DNA from: Linnemannia elongata
Taxonomy: Eukaryota > Mortierellomycota > Mortierellomycetes > Mortierellales > Mortierellaceae
Reading direction: 5' to 3'
Assembly (NCBI GenBank): GCA_036320915.1
Contig: JAXBDG010000013.1
Span: 1,798,001-1,862,000, forward strand
Length of the DNA stretch: 64,000 nt
Shown here: positions 20,101-30,424 of the stretch, one piece after another
How the letters are laid out: every line of letters starts with the position of its first letter
How positions within the stretch are numbered: position 1 is the stretch's first letter
Translations under genes and position numbers: made by a program
Notes under the pieces: generated by a model
What the model was told of the DNA's origin: nothing
The model's database searches: none
The model's input: only the letters and a program-made list of their open reading frames with translations

Positions 20101-22676
20101 ATAACGGCTTGCTGGAAAAGGTCGTCGGCGCCAAGAGCGTACTGGTCCAACACCTTGGGCTCAAAGCGACCCCGATAGTCTGAACCGAGATATTGAGTGC
20201 GACAAGTAATAAGAAGCTTGGTGTCCCATTGCCCAGGTTGGTTGAAGAAGTTGGTGGCATGTAGATTCGTCTTGAGCTGGCTCTCGTCGTATCCGTCACA
20301 GATCAACATGAACTGGCGATTCAGTTTCAGCTCGCGGATCTGATCTTTCAGAAAGTTGTGGATCTTCAATTGCTTCTTAACCAAATCTTTCTCCGGCCGC
20401 TCGAGAGATGGCAAGTTGACGAAAAGCGGGATGCGGTCTCCTGCTTTGTACTCCTGCCAGAGCTCGTGCTCCAGGTGTCGATTGAAAGTCGACTTGCCCG
20501 CCCCCGAGTCGCCCAGGATCAGCATGACCTGAGAGTCGCCGGCAATAAAGTTCCTGACCTTGTCCATGAGAAGGAACAGATTCTCGTCCTTATCTTGGAG
20601 GCTGAGTTTGGCCATGGGCTCGATGTAGATAGCCTGCTTGTATTCGGCAATTCTCATCGACCTCAAGATGTGCAGGTCATACTCGACTTTTGAGATCTCT
20701 TGGACTTGGGCGAGAAGCGGAGAGACTATTGGCAAAGGGAAGCGTCTGCTCAGCAAAAAAGAACCCGCCAACTCAGCGATGCCATCCTTCTTCAGGTCCA
20801 ACAACAAGGCTCCAGCACGACCGCTGGTCGAGACATCCGGCATTTCCGAGATTTGGACGAGCATTGTGAGGATCCATCGCTTGACATCGACATGCAACTT
20901 CCAGTCGGCACCACTTTTGAACAGCTCGCCTAGAAAGTCGACGGCTTGCTGGCGAACAGGAGCATCCCAGAGCGGATCGATGGCAATTTCTCCAAGCTGA
21001 CGGCAGATCCCCCACTGAAAGTTGGCGTTATGGCGGCAAGGTGCCTGGCTGACGACCAAGTTAAAGTCCGAAAGGCGCCCCTGTCGAATAAAGAGAGCCG
21101 TTCCTTGGAGAGCGAGATACCATGAGCGCTTCTTCATAAAGTCAAATTTGTTCTCCGACGCCCGGACGGCCCCACCGGCACCAACACGGAGTGTCTCGAT
21201 AACCTCAATTCCTGTGCTGACTGCTCCAACAAATCCGGCGCTGATCTCTTGAAGGATCTCGATGCCTTTGAGGAGTCCTTCTGGATTCAACTTAAAAATA
21301 TTCGACACTGCACCTGCGCCCGCCGCTGCCACCTTTGCATATCTCCATAACACCTGGAGCGGAGTCTCGTCGTCGGGTGCATATTGAAGGGCCTCGTAGG
21401 CATAGGTGGCCTCATAAGCCTGGACGACATTATCGCTGCCCTTCAGGCCGTCCAGGAGCTGCATCATTGGCTGGTGGTCTCGTTCGCGGTCCAGATCTTT
21501 AACCTTTCCAGCCACCATGACATCGAGAACTCGGGCAAGTGACAGAGTCAGGTGCAAGGCATGCTTACTTGTGCCAATGTGCGTAATCGACAACTCCCTG
21601 GAGAGAACGGTGGCGATCCTGACCAGATCATCGTCAACAAGGTATCCAGCGGAAGCGCACTCAACCAGCTGAACAAGACCCTGAAGGAGATAGGGATCCA
21701 GTAGAATCGCCTGCTCCACCTCAGAGATGAAGCATGACAGCAGGCTACGGTAGGTGTCACGGTCGAGAATGGGACCGACAAGAACGATCTCTGTGACCAC
21801 ATCGCATGCCTTTAGCGCGTTGTCGGCAAACGTTTTGACCAATTGCTCAACTAGCCACCGATATCGGTCCTGCAAGACGGGGTCGATGTGCTGTACCCAT
21901 TCCTTCTCCTTGCTGTCGAGGGGCAAATTCTGATATTCGTCGCTGTCAGAGGCAGGTGGCGACTTTCCGTGAGCCTTGGAGAGAACACTGCAGCAATAGA
22001 CAAGCTGTGGGGTCTTGTTGACACGAGCATGCGGCTTAGGCAGGTCTGCCTTGAGGGTGGGTTTGGCAACATTCTCGGGAAAGATGTCCAAGCGGAGGGT
22101 ACCATTTTCAGCAGGGCTCGGTTGCGCCTGGGCGGCTTGGACAACGAGTGGGGTAGACGATGCTTGATACGTCTGTGTTGATGAATGCAGTCCCGACGAG
22201 ACAGGCTCGGCCTTACGGTCAGGAGCGGCAGACTGGATGCGTCCCTCAGGTACAATGGGCGTAATGTGCGCCGAAGAGGTTGCCGAGGTAGGAACAGTCT
22301 CCTTGGCTTTGGGATCGCGCCTGAACAGTCGCGACAAACGTTTTCTGAAGCCAAAACTCGACGAGCGGCTTGAGGAGACCGACTTGGCATCCCTGGCTTC
22401 ACCTGGTCTATGATCAACATCCGCGGCGACATCCCTTGTGGTGCGATGACCGAGGGGGCTCAATAATTTAGAGGGCCCAAGCTGCACGGCTGCCATTCCT
22501 TGAGTGATAGGCGGAACTTCTCCTGACTTTGACGACACACGCCCAAAGGTTGCGGTATGCTCGAGTTGAGTAAGCACATGCTGCCCGCCAACGGTTATTT
22601 CCGGGCATTTGGGAGGAGCGGAGGAAGGTGGGGGAGAAGATGAATACGAATTGCTCTTGGGTGACGAGGACGACAT
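17148..22676 (-). CDS. STAND/NLR-like protein: helical repeat, NACHT, pentapeptide, 14 WD40 repeats
   Basis: One 5,529-nt exon, 1,842 residues; the first ATG is at 22676 (context CAACCATGT). Order: Ser/Pro-rich disordered N-terminus (1-230) with a basic patch; a helical, armadillo-like region (about 240-690). Then a NACHT NTPase with Walker A GDSGAGKS (722-729) and Walker B LICDGYDES (Asp near 794); a helical arm; and a pentapeptide-like A(N/D)L segment (about 1138-1195). Last come 14 WD40 repeats (about 1205-1815), enough for two seven-bladed propellers. The end is LTQRGKDAAA. Family knowledge: STAND proteins are NTP-driven switches, and fungal members act in non-self recognition or programmed responses. 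The repeats would sense a ligand; the effector domain is not obvious here. Repeats 12 and 13 are degenerate. A likely 5'-UTR intron lies just upstream. Confidence 0.9.
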   Translation of the reverse strand: MSSSSPKSNSYSSSPPPSSAPPKCPEITVGGQHVLTQLEHTATFGRVSSKSGEVPPITQGMAAVQLGPSKLLSPLGHRTTRDVAADVDHRPGEARDAKSVSSSRSSSFGFRKRLSRLFRRDPKAKETVPTSATSSAHITPIVPEGRIQSAAPDRKAEPVSSGLHSSTQTYQASSTPLVVQAAQAQPSPAENGTLRLDIFPENVAKPTLKADLPKPHARVNKTPQLVYCCSVLSKAHGKSPPASDSDEYQNLPLDSKEKEWVQHIDPVLQDRYRWLVEQLVKTFADNALKACDVVTEIVLVGPILDRDTYRSLLSCFISEVEQAILLDPYLLQGLVQLVECASAGYLVDDDLVRIATVLSRELSITHIGTSKHALHLTLSLARVLDVMVAGKVKDLDRERDHQPMMQLLDGLKGSDNVVQAYEATYAYEALQYAPDDETPLQVLWRYAKVAAAGAGAVSNIFKLNPEGLLKGIEILQEISAGFVGAVSTGIEVIETLRVGAGGAVRASENKFDFMKKRSWYLALQGTALFIRQGRLSDFNLVVSQAPCRHNANFQWGICRQLGEIAIDPLWDAPVRQQAVDFLGELFKSGADWKLHVDVKRWILTMLVQISEMPDVSTSGRAGALLLDLKKDGIAELAGSFLLSRRFPLPIVSPLLAQVQEISKVEYDLHILRSMRIAEYKQAIYIEPMAKLSLQDKDENLFLLMDKVRNFIAGDSQVMLILGDSGAGKSTFNRHLEHELWQEYKAGDRIPLFVNLPSLERPEKDLVKKQLKIHNFLKDQIRELKLNRQFMLICDGYDESQLKTNLHATNFFNQPGQWDTKLLITCRTQYLGSDYRGRFEPKVLDQYALGADDLFQQAVITPFSKEQIESYVEHYVPLEPRTWVKKDYMDKLETISNLMDLARNPFLLILSLEALPALIHGKTDLSRLRVTRVELYDIFVQHWLGVNKRRLENQILSENHRSVLEELLEAEFKLCGIKFQQELAAAIYSYQDGKPVVDYINKHDESSWKGAFFSTDPGTTLLRDASLLSRVGKQYRFLHRSVLEYFFSCSISGPIKEHDEFDPPVISESSATSPSISTHPLSQRNLVADSSVVHFLAERVQLDSAFKEELLAIIALSKTDDHAAQAAANAITILVKAGVRFNGANLRGIRAPGADMSGGEFDSAQLQEADLTGVNLTKSWIRQVDFTKAQMKRVQFGEMPYLKESDGVYSCAYSPDGTSLAAGHFGGRISIYDASMWTTTRTFQGHQKCINSIAYSPTGRQLLSGSEDNTVRLWECESGSCVFVLEGHTDVVWTVAFSPSGKQVASTGKDMTVRLCDVQTGANLSILTGHTAMIRTISYSPDGHTIASAGDDGMLRIFDTQTGQPREVWESQSGDIKRVVYSPGGLEIAIGHGNGELLLYNTNTGKPTRNWEAHGVALTGVSFSPNSRWIATCSYDNTVRVWSAATGSVLSVFTGHSHWVRQVAFSPNGLQLASCSLDKTIRLWDVSSLGTGMNVEGGSDPLTSVLFSPDGRVLFCGTSSGAVRQYDAISGESGRSIVCGDNPVKCLAVSPDGHRIASVGMGDKFAAVWNTGTGQPEFVLHGHTEQVNDLAFSSDSRWIATCSHDETVRLWDARSGILEQVPDGHIWTTDCLAFSSDSRRILWANGNGAIQAWDLVSRECRVVVDARRYIERWTISTSLNGLRVASKGFLGGAVDIWDAESGQLQQSLEHDDKVQCFAFSSCGQWVGVGLHRSVWLWNFVGDTSAEGGSGGWKCLVFIRDIFGHVNSIAWKPGTLEFGIGCANGSLQVWRLVETSSSDACSAQLVWRIGNPVLAASDAVFADAVDLSSANRQLLTQRGKDAAA

Positions 22677-22684
22677 GGTTGCCA

Positions 22685-22776
22685 CTACGCACACCAAATA
22701 TCAATGGTTTTAGTTAAATAGTTTGCACAACCTAACTGAGATATCACACCCATAATAATTATTCTATCCATTTTAC
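22685..22776 (-). other. probable 5'-UTR intron of the STAND gene
   Basis: Minus-strand GTAAAATGG donor at 22776 and TGCGTAG acceptor at 22685, 92 bp apart. The acceptor is 8 bp before the ATG, and the size matches coding introns here. Confidence 0.45.
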
Positions 22777-24644
22777 CTTGCGTTGGTTGAAGGATGACTT
22801 TGCTGGTGAAGAGCTGCAGAGGAATTGGCGAGCGGATGAATGGCTGGTATGAGATAATGAAGTTATAAACAAGAAGCATATGCTAGCAACGTTAGCGGTG
22901 CTTCGTAAACAAAACGACATTTCCTGACCAGATATGCCTAAGATAGTCGTGCATCGTTCAGTGTCCTTACCAGGTAGGTGGCAAAACGGCTCTTTTTTTT
23001 TGTTCTTTTAGGCTTTGGTGATAGACGGGGCTTGTGCTCGGATGGCAAGACTCGTTGGTCTATGTCGATAAGACATTGTTAGGATCGTATTCAAGCGACG
23101 TACAGCTGCCGGTTGTAATTTTTTTGTTGCTGCGTTTGTAGGACTTGGTGTCGATTTTTTTGGTTGTGTTTTTGGTTTGTGAGTGTGAACCAGGCAAAAA
23201 AGTTATCTTGCCCTAGTTAGCATATGCATGTCCAACGCAGAATGGATTATCACCACGAAGTCAAGAGGTAAAGAATCAATTGAAGAATCTCCTCCAGCTC
23301 ATGTTTTTATGCACCCTCTTCCTTACCTTAAGACGAGAGGGTCACTGCCTTTTGTTTTGAGTACGTCACGACGACGAAGGGTTCGGTTGCTTCTAACAAG
23401 AGAAAGTATCGATGTACGTTTCAATAGTGTTAAGTATAGTGAAAAAGTCTTGTTTCTTTCCTTCATACAGCGAAACATGCATCGACTCGCGCCTGACGAT
23501 TTGTTGAGATGGATTCCCCGTACCTTGTGTGTCAAACGTTTTTTATTGTTTTTTTTCGTGTTTTTTTTCGTGTTTTTTTTTTTTTTTTTGTTGGGTGGGG
23601 TCTTCTCGGCAGGCGTGGAGGAGAAAGGAATAATATGTGTCTGTATTGGTGTTGGTAGCGGGGTAACGAGGCGATGAATGAATAAAGGCAAGGTGAACTT
23701 CACAATGTGAGGAGCGTGCTGAATGTCGAATCGCGAGAAGTGTGAATAACGAAAGAAAAAGAGCGAGAGACAGTGGTGGAGGGCTTGGGAATGGTGGTGC
23801 TGGGAGATGATGACATGGGATGAGCCAATGAGAAAAGGAAAAACAAGAAAAGGTCGACCTTGGGGTTATTTTATGTTATCTACCACCCATCGCCTTGGTA
23901 TTGCTTTGCTTAGACTGTGACCCATGCATGCATGCACGCCACACCAACTTGTCTTTCTTCGATCACTAATTGCCGTTTGATTTTGTTTGCTTTGTTGCAT
24001 ATAAACTCAGAACACAAACACCAAACAATTTTAGAGCATGGGCTTCTTGAAGGAGCGCCAAAGGGTAAAGTATGCAGCGCGGCGGTGGCAGCTTGGCGTT
24101 GTTCAAGTATTCACAACCATCTCGCAAGGCATATAGCCCATAGAACGGTACGCGTCCTTTTTCAGGCACAGCAGTAGCTCTGATCAAATCAGACGGGACC
24201 CAGGAACGAAAATGATCGAATACGACACGGAAATGGCCATTTCTAGAACACGATGTTGCTCAGTAACAAGGAGATAGGAATTTTATCGTTTCTTTAAGAC
24301 CGGGAGGTTTTTTTTCGTAATGTGCCAAGGTCAATGGTGACCCTTGTATTTATGCGCCATTCCTGGGACCTGTTCTTCGTTAGACATGCCCAATGCTTAA
24401 TCAGATAAATATTTCTAAGCCACCGTTCTTCAAAGCTTAGCCACTCTTCATTGGCCGTTAAAAAGTTAACGCGAGTATTCATAGACAGTGATTCTCATAT
24501 TATTATTTTTTTGTTCGGAGGGAGGGAGAAAAAAAACATGAAGGCGCAATTGTGCGGGAACACCTCAACCAAAACAACGGCGCTAGCTTCTTCTCAACTA
24601 CAGTCGTCTATAACCTTTCTCGTTCGACAACAACATCTAAAACA
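22777..24644. other. intergenic, no supported gene
   Basis: Upstream flank of the STAND gene and of the broken pirin gene. It includes T-rich tracts (about 23541-23590). Frames are short and run through homopolymers. The last 150 bp become AAC/ACA-rich, as in other leaders here. Confidence 0.6.
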
Positions 24645-25294
24645 ATGACCGACTCTCCAACAACGAAACCAACAACAATAACAACAACAACACTTCCGAT
24701 AACGGAACAAAAATTCCAAACAATATCAACGACTATTCTATCCTTCACACAAACCATTGGTAAAAATGTCACCGTCCACCGCTTAATCGACACAATGTCC
24801 CTCCGTAACCTCGACCCCTTCCTCTTCCTCGACGAATTCTACGTCCCCAAAACAGCGGTTTCGTAGACGACTCCCACCGCGGCTTCGAAACTTTTACCTA
24901 TACGTTGGAAGATCAGAATGAAGATTTTGCGGGGTATAAGGGGATGATAGGACGGGGCGATTTGCTGTGGATGACTGCTGGGCGGAGGATCGCGCATTCG
25001 GAGATGCCGGTTAGGTTTTCAAAGGAGCAGGCTCTTAGGTTGCAGCTGTGGCTTAATTTGCCGAAAGAGCACAATATGTGTGAACAACAGTACCAGGAAT
25101 TTCTTGACGCTCAGATCTCATGCACCAAATCCCAGGATGGAGTTGTTATCAAGGCCATTGCAGGAGACTCGCACGGTGTCAAATTTCAGATCTACACTCG
25201 CACGCCCGCAATGTTCTTTGAGTTATATGATCTTTCTGTCGTCACTGTGGTGGTGGATGGTTCAAATTTACATGGAACATCCACACGCTCATAG
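24645..25294 (+). pseudogene. pirin-family protein, frameshifted and C-terminally truncated
   Basis: The ATG at 24645 opens 74 codons containing the pirin start region (SLRNLDPFLFLDEFYVPK) and stops at 24866. From about 24857 the next frame continues the family without a gap (GFVDDSHRGFETFTYTLE, GDLLWMTAGRRIAHSEMP, LQLWLNLP, IAGDSHGVK) to a stop at 25294. One base missing in the AAAACAGCGG stretch explains the shift. No plausible intron fits. Pirins are Fe-binding cupins with three His and one Glu as ligands. Here the HxH of the family reads S-S-H, while HSE is kept. The second cupin domain of a normal (~290-residue) pirin is missing; similarity stops near 25250. A sequencing error could explain the frameshift but not the missing C-terminal half. 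Confidence 0.8.
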
Positions 25295-26384
25295 TAAGTT
25301 TATTTGTGGAGTATCCAAGCAGCCATTCCCTTCCGTCAGTGAATCCTGCGAAGTTAAAGCAGTCGTTGAGAGACGCCGATCCCAAGACTCTGCTCGGCAT
25401 TCTCCCTGCTTCATGGTGGTTGGCCCATCCAGCGGCATTGACCGTACATTTCAATGCTGAACTCACTGCTGCGATCGTCAAGGAGTCGAGGGTCTCAATA
25501 ATGGTCTTGACATTGAACATTTTTTTTTTTTTTTGTGTGGTTTTCGCGCCGTTGGAATTTTCCTAGATAGTGGCAATCTTGGTTAGCCAAAGGGACATGA
25601 CACTATTTGTGGGCTGGTTTGGTCGGATGGCGAAAAAATGCGCTCACAGGTTTACACCTACAAATTACTTTGGTCTTGAGGTGGGGGAGAGTGTGTGTAC
25701 ATAAAAAGGGAGCGGGGTGAGGGAGTTGATGGAAAAGAACAAGTTGAGCGCCATGCCTTTTAAGTGAAAAAAATCCCTGCGAAATATGTTGCCACTGTAA
25801 CTGTTGAAGTATCGGTGTCACTTTCATGAAAGTGGGAGATGGAGAAAAAAGCAGTCAATAAGAGGAAGAAAAGTGCGACTGGAACGTGGAGAATAATGCG
25901 ATTGAGGGCTCGTGTCTTTTTACGCGAAAGGCATGCAAGAAAAAAAATATGTCGATATGCAAAGGGTATGGATAATACGAAAGGGGAGCATAGCTATTAG
26001 GATGGCGTTATCTTCAAACACAAAAATTTGGACCCTGTTTGACGTGAGGCATATCTTTACACCTTCAATATAACTCTTTGCTTCCATTCCCCTGAAGTAA
26101 ATTGCTACTTATTCTAAAATGTCTGCATTGGTAACCAGAATATCGACAGGGATATGTATTGTCTCCATCTTATTTGCGTGTCTGCGATAAAAAAAAGGGG
26201 GAAGCGCAAAGGAAGAGAGAGGAGAATAAGAGATTGAAAATCCTAGCAAAAGAATTTAACGCGTCAGGCCAGGCACTTCGTTCCTTAGCTAGGCGGCGGT
26301 GATTGGAAAGAAGAAAACCGCAAACATAAAAAGGGGGCATGCAAAACATTCCTCTCTCTTCTCGTCCCTAACAACTTGACTTCT
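25295..26384. other. decayed sequence and intergenic
   Basis: From 25306 to 25520 both strands are open (plus: DADPKTLLGILPASWWLAHPA; minus: SLTIAAVSSALKCTVNAAGW). This suggests an old coding fragment next to the truncated pirin, but I recognise no family. The rest is AT-rich and empty. Confidence 0.4.
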
Positions 26385-26654
26385 TTAACAATCAAGGTAT
26401 GCGGTGTAAATCCAAACACCTGTACGGCCACCCCAGAGATCGCCCATGATCCAATCGCCGGTGCGTCCTCGGTAGTTCAGGTTCTGACCCTTGTTGACGG
26501 TCCCGAAAACCGGATAGTTGGGGCCGGGTCCGCCGCGGTAGTTAACGCCGTCGTCGTTGACAGTGCAGACAGAGGCGGTTGCGGCTGGCGCGGTGATTAC
26601 GGATGTCGCGGCGGCGGCGATCAAACTGAGGGCGGCAATGGTTCTGGTCAACAT
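26385..26654 (-). CDS. small secreted SH3b-like protein
   Basis: Single exon, 89 residues. The ATG at 26654 begins a signal peptide ending near Ala27 (MLTRTIAALSLIAAAATSVI, then TAPAATAS). The mature part (VCTVNDDGVNYRGGPGPNYP, then VFGTVNKGQNLNYRGRTGDW and a terminal WIYTAYLDC) has the conserved NxRxGPG, GxVxKG and W features of bacterial-type SH3 (SH3_3) domains. Two Cys, one at each end, could form one disulfide. Such domains bind peptidoglycan or peptides in bacteria. In fungi they are secreted proteins of unknown role, possibly from ancient bacterial transfer (inference). A TATA box sits upstream. Confidence 0.85.
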   Translation of the reverse strand: MLTRTIAALSLIAAAATSVITAPAATASVCTVNDDGVNYRGGPGPNYPVFGTVNKGQNLNYRGRTGDWIMGDLWGGRTGVWIYTAYLDC

Positions 26655-26905
26655 TTTTGAAGGAGTCTAGAGATGTCAATTGGAATAGGTGGGGTGCTTT
26701 CCTTGATTAGTTTGGTCGTTTTACTTTGATGACTAGAAATGGCGCAAAAGAAGAAGAGTCCAGAAGAGAAACACTGAATAAACTTACTTGGATAAGGGTG
26801 TTGGAGGAGTGTTGTGTGTTTGCTGGTTGGGTGTATGTTGTTGTTATTGCTTGTGTTGAAGAAAGCTGAGATTGATGAATATACTCTGAAGAGAGAGGGG
26901 ATGGT

Positions 26906-26915
26906 CCTTTTATAG
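26906..26915 (-). promoter_or_regulatory. TATA box of the SH3b-like gene
   Basis: CTATAAAAGG on the minus strand, about 250 bp upstream of the ATG at 26654. A 5' leader, possibly spliced, would fill the gap. Confidence 0.55.
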
Positions 26916-28290
26916 GGATTACCAGCTCTTCCATAGGTACCCATCTTGCTTGTCAAGGAACGCCGCTCGAGGGCCTCAAAAGTCGACCAAAAGAAAAAAA
27001 AGGCATCGTCTAGGAATACATTGTCGTCAGGTCAACAAAAATAAAGCCCAATCCGGTAAAGGCAGGACTGGTGATCACAGGCGTGGAATCGTCCATCAGG
27101 GTAGTGTTACTGGCGCCAAGGGAATAGAAAATAGTCGTCACAGTAGTCTAAAGAAAGAAAAGGCAAAGGTACATGCGGGTTGGATTGATCACAACCGACA
27201 GCCTACACCGTTACGGGATCGAATAAGGAGAAGGAGAAATTAAGCTAAAAGAAATACGCGTCCCTGTGCTCTGTGCAATGCAATGCAGCCAAGTACCTAC
27301 CGGCCAAAGTGTAGGCAAAGGTGCTAGTTCCAAATAACAAACACGGCGCTCCCTTGCCCTTGCTTCTGCGTTTGTGGGCTTTTATATTCGAGGATCGTTG
27401 TTATGATTGGTGACAGGGTGGAAACGGTGGCAGCGGCGGCGGCGCTTTAAGGACTGTTTGGGATGAGGTTAGCTCTTGCTCCTTATTTTGCATTGACGCC
27501 AAGGAAGAAATCAAAGGCTACCATCGTCGACTTTCTGTCATCGCCTTTCCTTGCCTATTGACCGCATACCGTTTGGAGTACCTTGGCTTGGATCTCTAAT
27601 GAAGATGATGGTCGTTCATGCAACACAGCTGCTGTAGTCTACATATACATCTACAAGGTGCGGCGTCTCCTTTCTAGCCTAGGTGAGAACGCTATGCAAC
27701 AGGCTCCTTGAATTCCCGCTAATGCAAAAATATAGTATCGCAAAAGTAAGCACGAAAAATGTATAATTCGCCTTCACCGACTCCTGTCCAATCATTGTCA
27801 GAGGCTCTTAAAACCATCCTTTCCTTCCATCAAGCAACAATCGAACCTTTACAACAACAAAAAAAAAGGCATACTATATCATCCATGAGATACGATGCCA
27901 TTGACTCCAGTAATTTTGGTGTTTTAACGCCAGATTTCTTTATGCTTTTTTTTCTTTACCTTGAGGGTGTTCAAGTAGCATTCGCTCTGGACCGGTATAG
28001 ATGACATACCCGGTATTGATTGGATTAGGAGGATAGTTGTGAGAAGGGTGAGAGGTCATGCCATTTGTTCTTAATGGGATCATGAATAGATTTTATTTGA
28101 TCCCAAAAATAATCAGCCAACGACAAATGCCGCGCTGGGTCAAGCAGTAGGAGATGAGGATATTGGGAACATACTTTAGAGGACGGCGTTGACTTTTCCA
28201 GCATAAAAAATGGACGCGTTTTACTTTTATACTAATACAGAAGGGTACACTCATTATGCCTATGATATGTGAATCTAGCCGACTATGTCC
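26916..28290. other. intergenic, no supported gene
   Basis: Upstream flank of the SH3b-like gene and left flank of the transposon. No credible frame seen. Confidence 0.6.
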
Positions 28291-28379
28291 TACACTCTTT
28301 TTTTCGATTTGCCGCATTTTCACTATGGCAAATGCGGTATTTCACTGAATTAAAATATATGCTCGTGGCTATTCAATCG
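28291..28379 (+). repeat. left terminal inverted repeat (with TA)
   Basis: 89 bp including TA, identical to the reverse complement of 30425-30513. Internally it has a smaller inverted repeat (CCGCATTT / AAATGCGG) and a repeated TTTCACT, which may be transposase contact sites. Confidence 0.95.
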
Positions 28380-28504
28380 TTACGTCAGATATACTTTATA
28401 TCCTCGCAGAGTTTACCTCATATCTTCATCAGCAACAGTATATTCTCACACCCACTCTTTTCCCATCCGTTTTCTCACGTCCCGTTCTCACGTCTTTATC
28501 CAAG

Positions 28505-30420
28505 ATGCCAAAGCATAGAACAACCAGCTCTGGCACCAACTCCCGCTCACAACGCTTGCCCCTCACCGACATAACCCTTAAGGGCAGTGGAAACAATGCC
28601 CCTTCTGCTAGTGCAAGTGAGGACGCGCCAACTCTCTTGCACCGTGCACTGCTTGCAGAAGCACGAGCTGGCTCATCTCTAAAAAGTCAACCTTCGCAGG
28701 CGACTGACCTCCGTAAATATCGAGGAAAAGGGTTTCCTCTTCGGTATCGTATGGAGCTCGTGGAGATTTATCGCCACCTCCGGCAGAAGAAGGATGTTAG
28801 AGTGACGCCCACCAACTTTCATTCATTTGTACAAGCAGATATCCATCGAGATTCGATCAAGCAATGGGACTAGGACTACGACAAGATCAAGTACGATATG
28901 CTCCATGGTCGAGGCAATAAATGCAAGCTTTCTGACGATCAATCTATGTTGGCACGATACTTGATTGATCAGGCTGTTTATGACTGGCTGATCGAGGTGC
29001 GAAAGGATAGTGGTATTATCAGTGGTCGACAGCTCCAGGCTGCAGCTGAAACCATCTTCCATGTGCTTGTCGATGACATTGCTCCTGAAAGCATGTCGCT
29101 TGGTCGTACCATGTCCTTCACAGCATCATGGCTTTCTCGGATGAAAGAAGAATACTGCGTCGCAAGTTTCAATCTCAAAGGCGAGGCGGGCGCTGTCGAC
29201 ATGCAAGCAATCGAACCAAGGATGGCCGAGATCCGCAAGATCTGCTCCGAATACAACCCTGAAGATATCTACAATTGCGATGAGACAGGGATGTATCTGC
29301 TGGAGGTGCCCGCCCGCTCCTATAGCATCCCAGAGCTCAAAAGGGGTGCCAAGGCTACAAGAGGAACTGGCTCTCGGGTGTCAGTTCTCTTTTGTATCAA
29401 TGCCACTGGTTCTTCACTTGCACGAGAAGTAAACATACCGGCATTGAGGCCGCTCGTTATTGGTAAATATATATATAAACTCGCTGCACCATATAAACAA
29501 GATCTGTAATCTCATTCCTATGTTTCGCTCTGTTTTGATACTTAGGCGAGCATCTTGCTCGAGGCATTGAGCAATGCAAGCAAGTCCCCATTACCTCGAT
29601 AAGGCATGCAAAGGGATACATGACCCAGCAGCTCTTTGAGGGGTGGCTTCACCTTCTCGACATCAGTCTCTCTTCACCAAGTCTTCTTCTCTTCGACTCC
29701 TGTGGAGCACACAGCGGCATTGGAAACATCGACCTGCTGACAGGGCAGAAGTGGACACGCCTTCGTCTTGAACGTCTCCCAGCAAACTCGACATCTGTCA
29801 CCCAACCATTGGATGCTGGTGTTATTAGCGTTTTCAAGCGACAATATGTCGAGATGCTCACCAACCAGGCGATTGTAAAGAAGTATGCCCATGGAGCGAA
29901 GGTCACCAACGGCGAGGCGTGGAGTTTAATCCCATACGCATGGTCACAAGTGAAGGCTTCAACACTACGACAATGTTTTCGCACCACAAAGGTTCTTCCT
30001 AGGATGATGGCTGACAATCTCGAGGAGAGATCGGCAGATGTGCAGGAGCGACAACCCATATATCCACCAGTCGCAGAGACAGCCAAACAACAAACGAAGC
30101 GACACTTTCTTCGTTTTATTGCATCGGCCTTGGACGGAGAAAGGTTCAACTTTAACCTTGAAAAGAACCAGAAGGATGCGCAGGATCTGGCAGAGGAGAT
30201 AAGGAAGGCGGTGCGCGAGAAGTTGGCCATGAGAGAAGCTCTATTTAGGCCACGAGAACGAGAACGGAGTTCCTCCATCGATTCCGACGATTACAGCCTG
30301 TTCAAGGCCACATTCGGAGCAGAGAGCTTGGCGGTGAAGGTGGAGAATTGGCTTGCTAGTGACGACCCAAAGGCTCGAGCAGTCGCACGATTTGTTGTCC
30401 GTAATTCCATGCAAAATTAA
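28505..30420 (+). pseudogene. pogo-like transposase with one internal amber codon
   Basis: Exons 28505-29462 and 29546-30420 (phase-1 intron GTAAAT...CTTAG), 611 codons. An in-frame TAG at 28871-28873 interrupts an otherwise open frame; the reading resumes in the same frame. The region before it has a helix-turn-helix character (YRMELVEIYRHLRQKK), then a CENP-B-like region (residues 130-230). The DDE_1 core keeps three acidic residues: NCDETGMYL, LLLFDSCGAHS and QPLDAGVISVFK, with 38 residues between the second and third. The C-terminal tail is charged. Because the terminal repeats are intact, the copy could be mobilised by an intact relative. An ATG after the stop (28898) would give a protein lacking the first DNA-binding motif. 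Confidence 0.88.
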
Positions 30421-30424
30421 AAAT

